Positions 28,502 through 42,163 of a stretch of 64,000 bases of DNA are shown here, piece after piece (the first letter of the stretch is position 1; each line of letters starts with the position of its first letter). Source of the stretch: Streptomyces albogriseolus (GTDB lineage Bacteria; Actinomycetota; Actinomycetes; Streptomycetales; Streptomycetaceae). The DNA lies in assembly GCA_014650475.1 (NCBI GenBank), contig BMVA01000011.1, forward strand, positions 62,001-126,000. The letters run 5' to 3'. A program made the position numbers and the translations under genes. Below the pieces are notes generated by a model. It made no database searches. It saw nothing but the letters and a program-made list of their open reading frames with translations, and was not told the DNA's origin.

Positions 28502-30649
28502 CTACCCGATGTCCGCCGGATCGATCCGCACCCACACCGGCGTGCTGCCGCCCCGCGCCATCCGCGCCGCCTGCGCGGCCTTCAACGCCCCCGCGAGCGC
28601 CGCCCCGTTCCCCGGGGGAACGCGGATCAGAGCCCGGTCCCACTGCTCCCCCGGCGGGGGCGCCCCCGGCCGACGGGGACGCCCCGCGGAAGTGACCGGC
28701 ATCGGCACCGGCCCCAGCACCTCCGCGGTGGGCGGCAGCTCCACGGCCCCGAGGAATTCGGCCACGGCCTCCCCGGGCCCGGCCACCGCCGCCATCCGTG
28801 ACACCGGCGGAAAACCCAGCTCACCCCGCTCCGCCAGTTCCCGTACCGCGAATCCCGCGGGGTCCCAGCGCACCAGGGCCTGCACCGGCCTCAGGGTCGG
28901 TTCGGCGACCACGACCACCGTGCCGCCCGCCGTCTGCGGCCGGACCAGCGCCGCCGCGCCCATCCACCGCCGCAGCGCCTCCTCCCCGGCCCGCAGGTCG
29001 GGGCGGCTCAGCATGGCCCAGCCGTCCAGCAGCAGCGCCGCCGCGTACCCGCCCTCGGCGACCGGTTCCGCGCCCGGTGTGCTCACCACCACCGCGGGCG
29101 CCCCGGGCACCGTGTCCAGCACGTGTTCCCGCCCCGACGTACGGACCGGCACCGCGGGGAACGCCCGCCCCAGTTCCTCGGCGGTGCGCCGCGCCCCCAC
29201 CACCTGCGCCCGCAGCCGGAAGCCGCCGCACTCGGGACAGTGCCAGCGGCTCTCCGTGCGCCCGCACCACGCGCAGCGCAGATCGTCGGAGCCATGCGCC
29301 TCGAGCGGGCCCGAACAGTGGCGGCACCGCGCCGGCGCCCGGCAGGTCGCACACGCCATCCGCGGGACGTAGCCGCGCCGGGGCACCTGGACCAGCACCG
29401 GGCCGTGCCGCAGTCCCTCCCGGACGGCCTGCCAGGCGAGCGTGGGCAGGCGGGCGGCGCGGGCGGCCTCGTCCCGTGCGAGATCCTGGTCGCCCACGGT
29501 CCGCACCAGCGGCGCGGCGGCCCGCACCCGCTCCCGCGCGGCCTGCAGCGGCCGGGCCCAGCCGGTGTCCACGAGCTGCGCGGCCTCCACCGTGCAGCTC
29601 CAGCCGCCCAGCAGGAAGCCGCACCGGTCCTGCGCGGCACGCAGCAGCAGCACCTCCCGGGCGTGCGGCTGCGGGGCGTGCTGCTCGCTGTGGTTGTCGT
29701 CGCCGTCGTCCCACACGGCGACCAGCCCGAGGTCGCGCACCGGGGCGAACATCGCCGCCCGCGTCCCGATCACCGCCCTCACCGCACCGCGCCGCACGGC
29801 GAGCCACTGGGCGTACCGCTTCTCCGGTCCGGCGTCGGCGGTGAGCACCGCGTGCCGGCCCTCCCCCAGCAGCTCGGTGAGCGCGGCGTCGAGCCGGGCC
29901 ACGGCCCGCCCGTCCGGCAGGACGACCAGCGCGCCGCGCCCCGAGGACAGGGTCGCCGCGACCGCCCGGGCGATCTCCTCGCACCACAGCGGGCCGGGCA
30001 GGGCGTTCCACACGGCGCGCGGGCTGCCGCCCGTGGCCAGGGACTCCAGGAAGGCCGGACCCTGCTCGTACCGCTCCCAGGACCCGGCCGCCGGTGCCGG
30101 GGGCGGGGGCAGCGGGTCCGGCGAGGGGCGCTGCTCGGCGCGGGCGTTGCGCGGCGGCACCGCGAGCTGGAGGACGTCGGCGAGGCTGCCCGCGTACCGG
30201 TCGGCGACCGCGCGGGCGAGACCGAGCAGCTCCTCGTCCAGCACCCGCTCGGGCGAGACAACCTGGGCCAGCGCGGCCAGGGGCCCCGCGTAGTCGGATG
30301 CGGCCCGGCGCTCGACCAGGAACCCGTCGATCAGGCCCCCGCCCTCACGCCGCCCGTCCCGCACCCGGTGCCGGCCGGCGCCGAACCGCACCCGCACCCG
30401 GACCCCCGGCTGGGCGTCGGCGTCCAGCTCCTCGGGCACGGCGTAGTCGAAGTAGCGGTCGAGATGGAGGACGCCCTTGTCGACGAGGACCCGGGCGACG
30501 GGCAGCTCCTTGGCGAGGGCGGCGCCGCGCCAGGTGCGGGGCTTGGCGCGGGGGGTTTGCGCCTGGCGGACGGTCTCTCGGATGAGGGCGAGCTGTTCCG
30601 GGGGCGCGCCTTGCGCGTCCCCGGCGGTCCGTCCGTCCTCGCTGCTCAC
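28502..30649 (-). CDS. priA: PriA-like primosomal protein N' lacking helicase motifs
   Basis: PriA restarts stalled replication forks. The 715-residue protein keeps the N-terminal DNA-binding start (VARVLVDKGVLHLDRYFDYAVPEELD) and the zinc-binding cysteines in four C-x-x-C-type pairs (CATC, CRHC, CAWC, CPEC). However, the Walker A loop GSGKT and DEEH box of E. coli PriA are missing; the matching stretches read LSSGRGALVVLPDG and WDDGDDNH. Loss of ATPase motifs is known for actinobacterial PriA, so it probably acts as a structural loader. It is monocistronic, with metK upstream. Confidence 0.85.
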   Translation of the reverse strand: MSSEDGRTAGDAQGAPPEQLALIRETVRQAQTPRAKPRTWRGAALAKELPVARVLVDKGVLHLDRYFDYAVPEELDADAQPGVRVRVRFGAGRHRVRDGRREGGGLIDGFLVERRAASDYAGPLAALAQVVSPERVLDEELLGLARAVADRYAGSLADVLQLAVPPRNARAEQRPSPDPLPPPPAPAAGSWERYEQGPAFLESLATGGSPRAVWNALPGPLWCEEIARAVAATLSSGRGALVVLPDGRAVARLDAALTELLGEGRHAVLTADAGPEKRYAQWLAVRRGAVRAVIGTRAAMFAPVRDLGLVAVWDDGDDNHSEQHAPQPHAREVLLLRAAQDRCGFLLGGWSCTVEAAQLVDTGWARPLQAARERVRAAAPLVRTVGDQDLARDEAARAARLPTLAWQAVREGLRHGPVLVQVPRRGYVPRMACATCRAPARCRHCSGPLEAHGSDDLRCAWCGRTESRWHCPECGGFRLRAQVVGARRTAEELGRAFPAVPVRTSGREHVLDTVPGAPAVVVSTPGAEPVAEGGYAAALLLDGWAMLSRPDLRAGEEALRRWMGAAALVRPQTAGGTVVVVAEPTLRPVQALVRWDPAGFAVRELAERGELGFPPVSRMAAVAGPGEAVAEFLGAVELPPTAEVLGPVPMPVTSAGRPRRPGAPPPGEQWDRALIRVPPGNGAALAGALKAAQAARMARGGSTPVWVRIDPADIG

Positions 30650-30721
30650 CCCTGCATTGTTCCAAACGCGACTGACAACACCGCGGCCCGCCGGGGACGC
30701 GCAAGGCGTGCCCGCAACGCA

Positions 30722-30766
30722 CCGAGGCCCGGTGCCCTCCCGAGAGGGAGCGGCACCGGGCCTCGG
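30722..30766 (-). terminator. Long hairpin terminator after metK
   Basis: A stem of about 20 base pairs with one bulge (30722-30741 with 30746-30766) and a gaga loop lies 20 bases after the metK stop on the minus strand. It has no T-run but is very stable. It also lies ahead of priA. Confidence 0.75.
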
Positions 30767-30785
30767 CCGGGAACAGCCCGCGCCG

Positions 30786-31994
30786 TTACAGCCCCGCGGC
30801 CTTCTTCAGCGCGTCCACGCGGTCGGTGCGCTCCCAGGTGAAGTCCGGCAGCTCACGGCCGAAGTGGCCGTACGCCGCGGTCTGGGCGTAGATCGGACGC
30901 AGCAGGTCCAGGTCACGGATGATCGCGGCGGGGCGGAGGTCGAAGACCTCGTCGATCGCCCGCTCGATCCTCTCCACGTCGACCTTGGCGGTGCCGAAGG
31001 TCTCCACGAACAGGCCCACCGGCTCGGCCTTGCCGATCGCGTACGCGACCTGCACCTCGCAGCGTGCGGCCAGGCCGGCCGCGACCACGTTCTTGGCGAC
31101 CCAGCGCATCGCGTACGCCGCGGAGCGGTCCACCTTGGAGGGGTCCTTGCCGGAGAAGGCGCCGCCGCCGTGGCGGGCCATGCCGCCGTAGGTGTCGATG
31201 ATGATCTTCCGGCCGGTGAGGCCGGCGTCGCCCATCGGGCCGCCGATCTCGAAGCGTCCGGTGGGGTTCACCAGCAGCCGGTAGTTCTCGGTGTCGAGCT
31301 TGATGCCGTCGTCGAGCAGCGCCTTCAGCTCCGGCTCCACGACGAACTCGCGGATGTCGGGAGCGAGCAGCGACTCCAGGTCGATGTCGGAGGCGTGCTG
31401 CGAGGAGACGACCACGGTGTCGAGGCGGACCGCCTTGTCGCCGTCGTACTCGATGGTGACCTGGGTCTTGCCGTCCGGGCGCAGGTAGGGGATGGTCCCG
31501 TTCTTGCGCACGTCGGACAGGCGCTTGGACAGGCGGTGCGCCAGGAAGATCGGCAGCGGCATCAGCGTCGGCGTCTCGTCCGTCGCGTAGCCGAACATCA
31601 GGCCCTGGTCGCCGGCGCCCTGCCGGTCCAGCTCGTCGTCGTCGCCCTCGACCCGGGTCTCGTAGGCCGTGTCGACGCCCTGGGCGATGTCCGGGGACTG
31701 CGCGCCGATCGACACGGAGACGCCGCAGGAGGCGCCGTCGAAGCCCTTCTTCGAGGAGTCGTAACCGATCTCCAGGATCTTGCTGCGCACCAGCGTCGCG
31801 ATGTCCGCGTACGTCTTGGTGGTGACCTCGCCGGCCACGTGCACGAGGCCGGTGGTGATCAGGGTCTCGACGGCGACCCGGGAGGTCGGGTCCTCGCGGA
31901 GCAGCGCGTCGAGAATGGTGTCGCTGATCTGGTCAGCGATCTTGTCGGGGTGACCCTCGGTCACGGACTCCGAGGTGAACAGACGACGGGACAC
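30786..31994 (-). CDS. metK: S-adenosylmethionine synthetase
   Basis: MetK makes S-adenosylmethionine from methionine and ATP. The 402-residue protein starts [18 protein letters not shown] at GTG 31994, with AGGGAG just upstream, and shows the signatures [22 protein letters not shown] and [19 protein letters not shown] (P-loop-like). A longer in-frame start at 32054 lacks support. In Streptomyces the SAM level affects antibiotic production. The 237-base leader to coaBC shows no convincing SAM riboswitch. Confidence 0.96.
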   Translation of the reverse strand: MSRRLFTSESVTEGHPDKIADQISDTILDALLREDPTSRVAVETLITTGLVHVAGEVTTKTYADIATLVRSKILEIGYDSSKKGFDGASCGVSVSIGAQSPDIAQGVDTAYETRVEGDDDELDRQGAGDQGLMFGYATDETPTLMPLPIFLAHRLSKRLSDVRKNGTIPYLRPDGKTQVTIEYDGDKAVRLDTVVVSSQHASDIDLESLLAPDIREFVVEPELKALLDDGIKLDTENYRLLVNPTGRFEIGGPMGDAGLTGRKIIIDTYGGMARHGGGAFSGKDPSKVDRSAAYAMRWVAKNVVAAGLAARCEVQVAYAIGKAEPVGLFVETFGTAKVDVERIERAIDEVFDLRPAAIIRDLDLLRPIYAQTAAYGHFGRELPDFTWERTDRVDALKKAAGL

Positions 31995-32231
31995 AATGCT
32001 CCCTGGGGTTGCAGCGGCTGCTGGCTGATCATGGGCGGACGGCGGGGGCTGCACCCGACGCCGTCCGTGGAACAGTTTATCGGTCGTGCGTCGCCACGGG
32101 TCCCCCCGTCTCGCCTCGCGAGAGCGCTGTGACCTGCGGCACGGGCATTCTCTCCGGGCGGGGCGCGGTTCGCCAGAGGCGCCACACCCCGGATGGCGGC
32201 GTTCCGGGGAGCCGGGTCATGGATGAGCCAG

Positions 32232-33434
32232 TCATGCGAGCCGCTCGGCGACGAGGTCCCAGACGGTGTCGGCGAGAGCCTCCTTCGGCCCGTGCGGGAC
32301 GGGCGTCTCGCTGCCGTCGGCGCCCAGCACCACGGCCTCGTTGGTCTCGGAACCGAATGTCTTCGCCTCGCCCACCTCGTTCACCACGAGGAGGTCGCAG
32401 TTCTTGCGCTTCAGCTTGGCGCGGCCGTTGGCGAGCACGTCGTCGGTCTCCGCGGCGAAGCCGACGATCACCTGTCCGGACCTCACCCGGTCGCCGGAGA
32501 CCTCGGCGAGAATGTCCGGATTCCGCACCAGGGCGATGGGCTCGGGCTCCTGGTCGTCCTTCTTCTTGATCTTCCCGGCCGCGTAGACGGCGGGGCGGAA
32601 GTCGGCGACGGCGGCGGCCATGACGACCGCGTCGGCGTCGCGGGCGGCGCCGAGGACGGCCTCGCGCAGTTCCACGGCCGTGCCGACGCGGACGACGTCG
32701 ACGCCGGCCGGGTCGGGCAGCGCGGTGTTGGCGGCGATCAGGGTGACGCGGGCGCCGCGGGCGGCGGCGGTGCGGGCGAGGGCGTAGCCCTGCTTGCCGG
32801 AGGAGCGATTGCCGAGGAAGCGGACCGGGTCGAGGGGCTCGCGGGTGCCTCCGGCGCTGACGACGACGTGCCGCCCGGCGAGGTCGGGGGCGGTGGCGCC
32901 GCGGGCCAGGACGCGGCGGCAGACCTCGAAGATCTCGGCGGGGTCGGGCAGCCGGCCCTTGCCGGTGTCGACGCCGGTGAGGCGGCCCACGGCCGGCTCG
33001 ACGACGACGGCGCCGCGGGCGCGCAGCGTGGCGACGTTCTCCTGGGTGGCCGGGTGCTCCCACATCTCGGTGTGCATGGCGGGGGCGAAGACCACCGGGC
33101 AGCGCGCGGTGAGGAGGGTGTTGGTGAGGAGGTCGTCGGCGAGGCCGTGGGCGGCCTTGGCGAGCATGTCGGCCGTGGCGGGCGCGACGACGACCAGGTC
33201 GGCGTGCTGGCCGATGCGGACGTGCGGCACCTCGTGGACGTCGTCCCAGACCTCCGTGGAGACCGGGTTGCCGGACAGGGCGGACCAGGTGGCGGCACCG
33301 ACGAAGTGCAGCGCGGAGGCGGTGGGGACGACGCGTACGTCGTGTCCCGACTCGGTGAGCCGCCTGAGCAGCTCACAGGCCTTGTAGGCGGCGATGCCGC
33401 CGCTGACCCCCAGAACGACCTTCGGCTTGTCCAC
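32232..33434 (-). CDS. coaBC: Bifunctional phosphopantothenoylcysteine synthetase/decarboxylase
   Basis: CoaBC adds cysteine to phosphopantothenate and decarboxylates the product, two steps of coenzyme A synthesis. The decarboxylase half has VLGVSGGIAAYKACELL and PAMHTEMW (the N of the usual PAMN motif is H); the synthetase half begins near 185 with VVVSAGGTREPLDPVRFLGN and has NRSSGKQGYALA and the lysine-rich KIKKKDD. GTG 33434 is chosen because GGGGAGAG lies five bases ahead; GTG 33449 is an alternative. It is separated from rpoZ by a hairpin. Confidence 0.94.
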   Translation of the reverse strand: MDKPKVVLGVSGGIAAYKACELLRRLTESGHDVRVVPTASALHFVGAATWSALSGNPVSTEVWDDVHEVPHVRIGQHADLVVVAPATADMLAKAAHGLADDLLTNTLLTARCPVVFAPAMHTEMWEHPATQENVATLRARGAVVVEPAVGRLTGVDTGKGRLPDPAEIFEVCRRVLARGATAPDLAGRHVVVSAGGTREPLDPVRFLGNRSSGKQGYALARTAAARGARVTLIAANTALPDPAGVDVVRVGTAVELREAVLGAARDADAVVMAAAVADFRPAVYAAGKIKKKDDQEPEPIALVRNPDILAEVSGDRVRSGQVIVGFAAETDDVLANGRAKLKRKNCDLLVVNEVGEAKTFGSETNEAVVLGADGSETPVPHGPKEALADTVWDLVAERLA

Positions 33435-33481
33435 CGTCTCTCCCCGCACCTCGGAATCCTGCTTCCCTCACCCATGAGACA

Positions 33482-33516
33482 CCACAGGCCCGGCAGACGT
33501 GCTGCCGGGCCTGTGG
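33482..33516 (-). terminator. Hairpin terminator after rpoZ
   Basis: A 15-base perfect stem (33482-33496 with 33502-33516) with a five-base loop lies 40 bases after the rpoZ stop codon on the minus strand, before coaBC. On the plus strand it is followed by AAAA. It should separate gmk-rpoZ from coaBC-metK transcription. Confidence 0.7.
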
Positions 33517-33556
33517 AAAAGTCAGCTGCGAGCTGATGGTACGACGTACTGACCGA

Positions 33557-33829
33557 TCACTGGTTGGGGCCGTCGACGGCCTCGGAGGTCAGCAGTCCCG
33601 CGTTGATCTCGCGCAGCGCGATCGACAGCGGCTTCTCGTGGACGTGGGTGTCGACGAGAGGACCGACGTACTCGAGCAGGCCTTCGCCGAGCTGCGAGTA
33701 GTACGCGTTGATCTGGCGGGCCCGCTTGGCCGCGTAGATCACGAGGCTGTACTTCGAGTCCGTGGCCTCGAGGAGCTCGTCGATCGGCGGGTTGATGATG
33801 CCCTCGGGCGCGGAGATGGAAGAGGACAC
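33557..33829 (-). CDS. rpoZ: RNA polymerase omega subunit
   Basis: Omega is the smallest RNA polymerase subunit and helps fold beta-prime. The 90-residue protein carries [30 protein letters not shown], the conserved omega block near the N-terminus, and the C-terminal [14 protein letters not shown]. It lies 62 bases after gmk on the same strand, a common pairing. Loss of rpoZ in Streptomyces is known to affect antibiotic production and development. Confidence 0.95.
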   Translation of the reverse strand: MSSSISAPEGIINPPIDELLEATDSKYSLVIYAAKRARQINAYYSQLGEGLLEYVGPLVDTHVHEKPLSIALREINAGLLTSEAVDGPNQ

Positions 33830-33891
33830 GCTCTACCTTCCGATGGATGGGAAAGATTCAGTCGTTCCGACCGGCGGACAGTTGTCCACGA

Positions 33892-34485
33892 TCACACGAC
33901 GTTCATCAAGGCTAGCAGCTCGCGAGCGACCTCCTCGACGGAGGTGTTGACCAGGGTCGTGTCGAACTCCGGCTCGGCCGCGAGCTCGGTCCGCGCGGCC
34001 TCCAGCCGGCGCTCGATGACCTCGGGCGACTCGGTGCCCCGGCCGGTGAGCCTGCGCACCAGCTCCTCCCAGGAGGGCGGGGCCAGGAACACCAGCTGGG
34101 CGTCGGCCATGGACTCCTGAACCTGCCGCGCGCCCTGGAGGTCGATCTCCAGCAGCACGGGCACCCCGGCCTCCAGGTGCTCCAGCACCGCCGCGCGGGG
34201 CGTGCCGTAGCGGTTCCCCGCGAACTCGGCCCACTCCAGCAGCTCGCCGTTGGCGATCAGCTTGTCCATCTCCTCGTCGGTGACGAAGAAGTAATGGACG
34301 CCGTGCTGCTCACCGGGGCGGGGCTTGCGGGTCGTCGCCGACACCGAGAGCCAGACCTCGGGGTGTTCCTTGCGCATATGCCCGACGACCGTGCTCTTAC
34401 CGACCCCGGAGGGGCCGGAGAGCACGGTCAGTCGCGGACGTTCGTCCGGGGGTACGGGGGTCGCCCCCCGGGGTGTTGCAGCCAT
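33892..34485 (-). CDS. gmk: Guanylate kinase
   Basis: Gmk phosphorylates GMP to GDP. The 197-residue protein has the P-loop GPSGVGKST near residue 24, the GMP-binding block [21 protein letters not shown] and [10 protein letters not shown]. An N-terminal 16-residue Pro/Thr-rich extension precedes the fold. It lies between mihF and rpoZ, all on the minus strand; with mihF at 34546 the gap is 60 bases. Confidence 0.95.
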   Translation of the reverse strand: MAATPRGATPVPPDERPRLTVLSGPSGVGKSTVVGHMRKEHPEVWLSVSATTRKPRPGEQHGVHYFFVTDEEMDKLIANGELLEWAEFAGNRYGTPRAAVLEHLEAGVPVLLEIDLQGARQVQESMADAQLVFLAPPSWEELVRRLTGRGTESPEVIERRLEAARTELAAEPEFDTTLVNTSVEEVARELLALMNVV

Positions 34486-34545
34486 GCGGCGATTATTCCA
34501 GCAATCGCGAGGTGTCCGGGACGCCGGTCCCGGACCGCCCGTGAC

Positions 34546-34869
34546 TCAGGAGCCGGTGCTGCCGAACTCGCGCTCCAGGGAGGCGATCTGGTTCGACCCG
34601 AGACCCCGCACGCGGCGGCTCTCGGAGATCCCCAGACGCTCCATGATCTGCTTGGCGCGGACCTTGCCCACGCCCGGCAGGGACTCGAGCAGGGCGGAGA
34701 CCTTCATCTTGCCGATGACGTCGTTCTCCTGGCCCTGCTTGATGACCTCGTGCAGGGAGGCGCCGGAGTGCTTGAGTCGATTCTTGACCTCGGCCCGCTC
34801 CCGGCGAGCCGCGGCGGCCTTTTCGAGCGCGGCTGCGCGCTGTTCAGGGGTAAGGGGCGGAAGAGCCAC
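34546..34869 (-). CDS. mihF: Integration host factor, actinobacterial type (sIHF/mIHF)
   Basis: A 107-residue nucleoid protein unrelated to the two-subunit IHF of E. coli. From GTG 34869 it reads MALPPLTPEQRAAALEKA and ends with the helix-two-turn-helix DNA-binding block LLESLPGVGKVRAKQIM ... ESRRVRGLGSNQIASL. This is the sIHF form of Streptomyces (SCO1480 in S. coelicolor), which bends DNA and affects sporulation and antibiotics. A longer ATG/GTG reading to 34932 lacks family support. A TAGGTT -10-like box lies at 34917-34922. Confidence 0.95.
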   Translation of the reverse strand: MALPPLTPEQRAAALEKAAAARRERAEVKNRLKHSGASLHEVIKQGQENDVIGKMKVSALLESLPGVGKVRAKQIMERLGISESRRVRGLGSNQIASLEREFGSTGS

Positions 34870-34971
34870 GCCTACGTCACCTCGGATGTCGAACTGTCGG
34901 ATACGGACCGGTGAGGAACCTAGTCGCCCCACACCTGGGGAGCCACGAGCAACACGTGCCGCCCGTTCTCC

Positions 34972-34993
34972 CCCACTGCCTTGAAGGCGTGGG
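34972..34993 (-). terminator. Hairpin after pyrF
   Basis: A stem of cccac-gcc with ggc-gtggg, one bulged t and a five-base loop lies in the 290-base gap between pyrF and mihF. It may end the pyr operon transcript. The AT-rich stretch at 35080-35115 in the same gap shows no clear element. Confidence 0.35.
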
Positions 34994-35159
34994 AGGTACC
35001 CCCACTCGTCGGAGACTAGCGGCCCACGGGCTCTGAGTCAGCGAGAACAGCGGAAAAGTCCTGGTCAGCCTCCGTCAGGACGGACATTTAAGACATAATT
35101 CCTCGGATTTGAGGGTGTATCCACAGTCCGACGACCACGGAGTCCCTCGGTGAGCCCTC

Positions 35160-36001
35160 TCAGGCGGACGTCAGCGCGGCGCGGATCTCGTCCGCGAACC
35201 GCTCCGCGGCGTCACGCAGAGCGACCGTGTCGGGACCGTGGCGCAACACCCCGCGGCTGACGTTCGGCACCACGTTGCGCACCGCGCGCCCGAACACCGC
35301 CGGGAGGTCCGCAGGCGTCGCCCCCTGCGCCCCGATGCCGGGCGCGAGGATAGGCCCGCCCATGTCGAGGTCGTACGAGGACAGGTCGCCGAGGGTGGCG
35401 CCGACGACCGCGCCGAACGAGCCGAGCGGCTCCTCCCCCGCGTTCTCCAGCGCGAGGTGGCCGAGGACCGTCGCCCCGACCGTGCGCCCGTCGGCCCGCA
35501 CCGCGTGCTGCACCTCGCCGCCCTCCGGGTTGGAGGTCAGCGCCAGCACGAACAGTCCGGCGCCGGACTCCCGCGCCAGCGCGACGGCGGGGCTCAGCGA
35601 GCCGTAGCCGAGGTACGGCGAGACGGTGAGCGCGTCGGAGAACAGCGGCGCGTCCTGGTGCAGGAACGCCTCCGCGTAGGCGGCCATGGTGGAGCCGATG
35701 TCGCCGCGCTTGGCGTCCATGACGACCAGCGCCCCAGCCTCCCGGGCCTCCCGCACGGTGGTCTCCAGCACGGCGACGCCGCGCGAGCCGAACCGCTCGA
35801 AGAAGGCGCTCTGCGGCTTGAGCACGGCGACCCGGCCGGCCACGGCCTCGACGACGGTGCGGCTGAAGCGCTCCAGGCCGTCGACGTCGTCGCCCAGGCC
35901 CCACTCGGCCAGCAGGGAGGCGTGCGGGTCGATGCCCACGCACAGGGGGCCCCGCTCGTCCATCGCGCGGCGCAGCCGTGCGCCGAAGGGTTCGAGTCCG
36001 G

Positions 36002-36005
<4 letters not shown>
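35160..36005 (-). CDS. pyrF: Orotidine 5'-phosphate decarboxylase (class II)
   Basis: PyrF makes UMP from OMP, the last step of pyrimidine synthesis. The 281-residue protein belongs to the longer class II group found in mycobacteria and Streptomyces. It shows [15 protein letters not shown] and the catalytic block [21 protein letters not shown]. The ATG at 36005 overlaps the pyrD stop (ATGA). It is the last gene of the pyr operon. Confidence 0.94.
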
Positions 36006-37108
<1,103 letters not shown>

Positions 37109-37124
37109 GGTGTCCTCATGGAGA

Positions 37125-37150
37125 GGGGGACACCGTTTCCGGTGTCCCCC
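37125..37150 (-). promoter_or_regulatory. Hairpin between carB and pyrD
   Basis: A ten-base perfect stem (gggggacacc with ggtgtccccc) and a six-base loop sit seven bases after the carB stop and 17 bases before the pyrD start, all within one operon. It could act as a partial terminator or RNA-stability element that sets lower pyrD-pyrF expression. It has no T-run. Confidence 0.5.
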
Positions 37151-37156
37151 TGGGGG

Positions 37157-40463
<3,307 letters not shown>

Positions 40464-40471
<8 letters not shown>

Positions 40472-41606
40472 GCTGGCCCTCCATCAGGGAGACGAAGCGG
40501 TCGAACAGGTAGGCGGCGTCGTGCGGGCCCGCGGCCGCTTCGGGGTGGTACTGGACGCTGAAGGCCGGCCTGTCGAGCAGCTGGAGGCCCTCCACCACGT
40601 TGTCGTTGAGGCAGACGTGGGACACCTCGGCGCGGCCGAACGGGGTGTCGGAGACCTTGTCGAGCGGTGCGTCGACGGCGAAGCCGTGGTTGTGCGCGGT
40701 GACCTCGACCTTGCCGGTCGTGCGGTCCTGCACCGGCTGGTTGATGCCGCGGTGGCCGTACTTCAGCTTGTAGGTGCCGAAGCCGAGGGCGCGGCCGAGG
40801 ATCTGGTTGCCGAAGCAGATGCCGAACAGGGGGGTGCCGCGCTCCAGCACGCCCCGCATCACGGAGACGGCGTGGTCGGCGGTGGCGGGGTCGCCGGGGC
40901 CGTTGGAGAAGAACACGCCGTCCGGGTCCACCGCGTACACGTCGTCGACGGTGGCGGTGGCGGGCAGCACGTGCACCTCGATGCCGCGCTCGGCCATCCG
41001 GTACGGGGTCATGCCCTTGATGCCGAGGTCGACGGCGGCGACGGTGAACTTCTTCTCGCCCTGCGCGGGGACGACGTACGCCTCCTTGGTGGCCACCTCG
41101 GCGGAGAGGTCGGCGCCCTTCATCTCGGGAGCCTGGCGGACCTCGGCGAGCATGGTGCCCTCGTCGGGCAGGGCGTTGCCGGAGAAGATGCCGACGCGCA
41201 TGGCGCCGCGCTCGCGCAGGTGGCGGGTGAGGGCGCGGGTGTCGACGCCGCTGATGCCGACGACGCCCTGGGCGGCCAGCTCCTCGTCGAGGGTGCGGCG
41301 GGAGCGCCAGCTGGACGGCACGCGCGCGGGGTCGCGCACGACGTAGCCGGAGACCCAGATCCGCCGGGACTCGGCGTCCTCGTCGTTGACGCCGGTGTTG
41401 CCGACGTGCGGGGCGGTCATCACCACGACCTGGCGGTGGTACGAAGGGTCGGTGAGGGTCTCCTGGTAGCCGGTCATGCCGGTGGAGAACACCGCTTCGC
41501 CGAAGGTCTCCCCCACCGCCCCGTAGGCACGGCCCCGGAAGATCCGGCCGTCCTCCAGGACGAGTACGGCGGGAACCTTGGCGGCTCCCCTGGTGGAGGT
41601 TGTCAT
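40464..41606 (-). CDS. carA: Carbamoyl-phosphate synthase small subunit
   Basis: CarA is the glutaminase partner of CarB. The 380-residue protein starts [20 protein letters not shown] at ATG 41606 and has the N-terminal CPS block [18 protein letters not shown] and the class I amidotransferase triad: Cys in [10 protein letters not shown], His and Glu in [12 protein letters not shown]. Its start overlaps the stop of the PH-like membrane gene (ATGA), and its end overlaps carB by eight bases. Confidence 0.96.
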
Positions 41607-42163
41607 CGTGCGCCTTCCGTCTTGTTGATCATGTTCGTGAGGGCCTCGACCCACTCGGTGTGCTCCGCCGCGTGGTCGGAGCGGAAACCGGAGTCGATGA
41701 GCCGGTCGCCGTGCTGCCAGGTGATCACCAGCAGGCCGCCCTCGGTGAGGACCTTGCCGGCGATGCCCTTGTCGAGCCGGGCCTCGCGCAGCGCGTCCGC
41801 CGGGACGAAGAAGTCGTCCGCGCCGGGGCGCACGACGTCCAGTCCGGCGTCGCTGAGCGTCAGCTCGGCACGGCTGCGGGTGCCCAGGCCGTGCGCCACG
41901 ATGCGGTCCAGCCACTGACCGGCCGTGGTGGAGCCGTGGTAGCGGCCGCTCATGGTCAGTGTCGCCGGGCCGGGGTCGTCCGGCGCGCTGAGCAGCTCCG
42001 GCAGGTCGCTCTGGAGCGTGCCGCGCCACTTCCAGCCCTCGCGCATCAGCCAGTAGACGAGCGCGACGAAGAGGGCGAGGCCGACGACCCAGCCGATCCG
42101 GGCGGCCCAGTCGGTCACTTCCGCCGATTCCTTCTCGGCGGCCAGCAGGAGGAGAGATGTCAC
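41603..42163 (-). CDS. PH-like membrane protein of the pyr operon
   Basis: A 186-residue protein with one hydrophobic segment near residues 22-40 ([18 protein letters not shown]) and a C-terminal beta-rich domain resembling a bacterial PH domain. Actinobacteria keep such a gene exactly between pyrC and carA (Rv1382 in M. tuberculosis). It overlaps both neighbours by four bases (ATGA), so it is translated with pathway enzymes. No catalytic motif is seen. Its role is unknown; anchoring or regulating the pathway at the membrane is only a guess. Confidence 0.8.
   Translation of the reverse strand: MTSLLLLAAEKESAEVTDWAARIGWVVGLALFVALVYWLMREGWKWRGTLQSDLPELLSAPDDPGPATLTMSGRYHGSTTAGQWLDRIVAHGLGTRSRAELTLSDAGLDVVRPGADDFFVPADALREARLDKGIAGKVLTEGGLLVITWQHGDRLIDSGFRSDHAAEHTEWVEALTNMINKTEGAR

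Noticed and set aside
31995..32231. Possible SAM riboswitch before metK
   Set aside because: No SAM-I, SAM-II or SAM-IV core blocks could be recognised; the leader has only an AT-rich stretch near 32070-32082.
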